Of a DNA stretch of 64,000 nt, positions 63,498 through 64,000 are shown piece by piece. The notes beneath the pieces were generated by a model. The model saw only the letters and a list, made by a program, of their open reading frames with translations. It was not told the DNA's origin and did no database searches. Each line of letters begins with the position of its first letter. Positions within the stretch are counted from its first letter, which is position 1. This DNA is from Hymenopus coronatus (Eukaryota; Arthropoda; Insecta; Mantodea; Hymenopodidae): contig CM060883.1 in the NCBI GenBank assembly GCA_030762935.1, forward strand, positions 32,172,501 to 32,236,500. The letters run 5' to 3'. The position numbers were made by a program, and so were the translations under genes.

Positions 63498-64000
63498 ATC
63501 AGACTATTTTATTTTCTCTAAAATGTAGATTTTGTATTATGCAGAATAGGTAGAAAAGGTATTGCGTTACTTCCAAAATTCGATTTCGAGATTCCACGGA
63601 AATGTTTTGAAGTCCCCTGGATAAAAAGTAGTTTTAGAAAAAGGTCCATGCGTTTGTTAAATGCCAAAGTTGATGTTTTAAGTTCAGCAAGACCAAGCTT
63701 TTCAGGAACTACCCCATCATAAACTACCCTTTATATGGAAACTTTTTCGAAAATGTTGTTTTTTCCAAAAATGTCTATGCATTTTGATTGAAATAGCATA
63801 TCCATAAGATACTTTCATAACAAATAAAACGTATAACTTGAATTTGCTGGGACTAGCCTCTGAAGCGCTCTTCATTCTGATAACTTTTGCATAACTATTA
63901 AACCATAATAGATCGACAAAAATTTACTGCACAAAAAATGCAGCGCTCGTTAAAGTAACAATTTATGGAGTTAAAATTTTCTTGTTATTGGTTTTTAAAT
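63498..64000 (-). mobile_element. HINE-like element, diverged, continues past the window
   Basis: 'tattttctctaaaatgtagatttt...gcagaataggtagaaaaggtattgcg' is a decayed hairpin. 'ccaaaattcgatttcgagattcc' and 'actaccctttatatggaaactttttcg' follow. The copy is cut by the window end within its 5' third. Confidence 0.75.

Overview
This window looks like repeat-dominated insect nuclear DNA. It is AT-rich, shows no operon or bacterial gene structure, and contains tRNA-derived SINEs, 5'-truncated non-LTR retrotransposons, decayed Tc1/mariner-type DNA transposons and microsatellites. A Gly-tRNA-type SINE and the 'AAGGGCG...CAGCGCCC' interspersed module resemble repeats I associate with polyneopteran insects such as grasshoppers. 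That placement is inference only. No complete host gene is visible.

The dominant feature is one repeat family. By my hand-placed boundaries it covers about 34 kb, just over half of the window, in roughly 60 complete or broken segments on both strands. In the orientation I call plus, a complete copy is about 0.80-0.90 kb. It starts TCTGATGTG, has ACTTTCTCTA about 25 bases in, carries a variable (CA)n tract near position 700, and ends in a 40-45 base palindrome closing with TAGAGAAAGT followed by five A-rich bases. There is no terminal inverted repeat at the very ends and no consistent target-site duplication. A subterminal inverted repeat, an internal microsatellite, a 3' terminal hairpin and head-to-tail dimers match the known architecture of helentron-associated non-autonomous elements (HINEs; Drosophila DINE-1 is the model). 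I use the label HINE-like for it; the assignment is inferred from structure because no Rep/helicase gene is in the window. Below, + strand means the TCTGATGTG end is on the left.

Layout. 0-10.5 kb: HINE-like copies, then a HINE-X array in which a non-HINE module (X) alternates with HINE copies (6.6-10.7 kb). 11-16.6 kb: more HINEs, one interrupted by a non-LTR retrotransposon 3' end with a nearly open reading frame (15.7-16.5 kb). 17-18.4 kb: a large nested inverted repeat carrying a FLYWCH-type zinc-finger reading frame. 18.7-32.5 kb: HINEs, SINEs (one with a clear 11-bp duplication at 28.9 kb) and a retrotransposon C-terminus at 26.9 kb. 33.1-33.9 and 37.1-37.95 kb: two internally deleted mariner-like transposons. 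35.8-36.0 kb: a 176-base candidate host exon, the best non-mobile coding signal here. 38.7-41.4 kb: a HINE cluster with tandem junctions. 42.3-43.5 kb: a 21-copy, 56-bp minisatellite. 43.6-45 kb: nested SINE/LINE insertions. 46.4-64 kb: further HINEs, SINEs, a third mariner-like remnant (51.2-51.7 kb), a CpG-rich unique island with clustered promoter-type motifs (58.6-58.9 kb) and an RT palm fragment (62.2-62.5 kb).

Nothing here works as a pathway. The likely interactions are between parasites: non-autonomous elements (HINEs, SINEs, deleted mariners) that would depend on enzymes encoded elsewhere, inserting into one another. The many 60-110 codon open frames are mostly translations of the HINE-like repeat and are not listed as genes.
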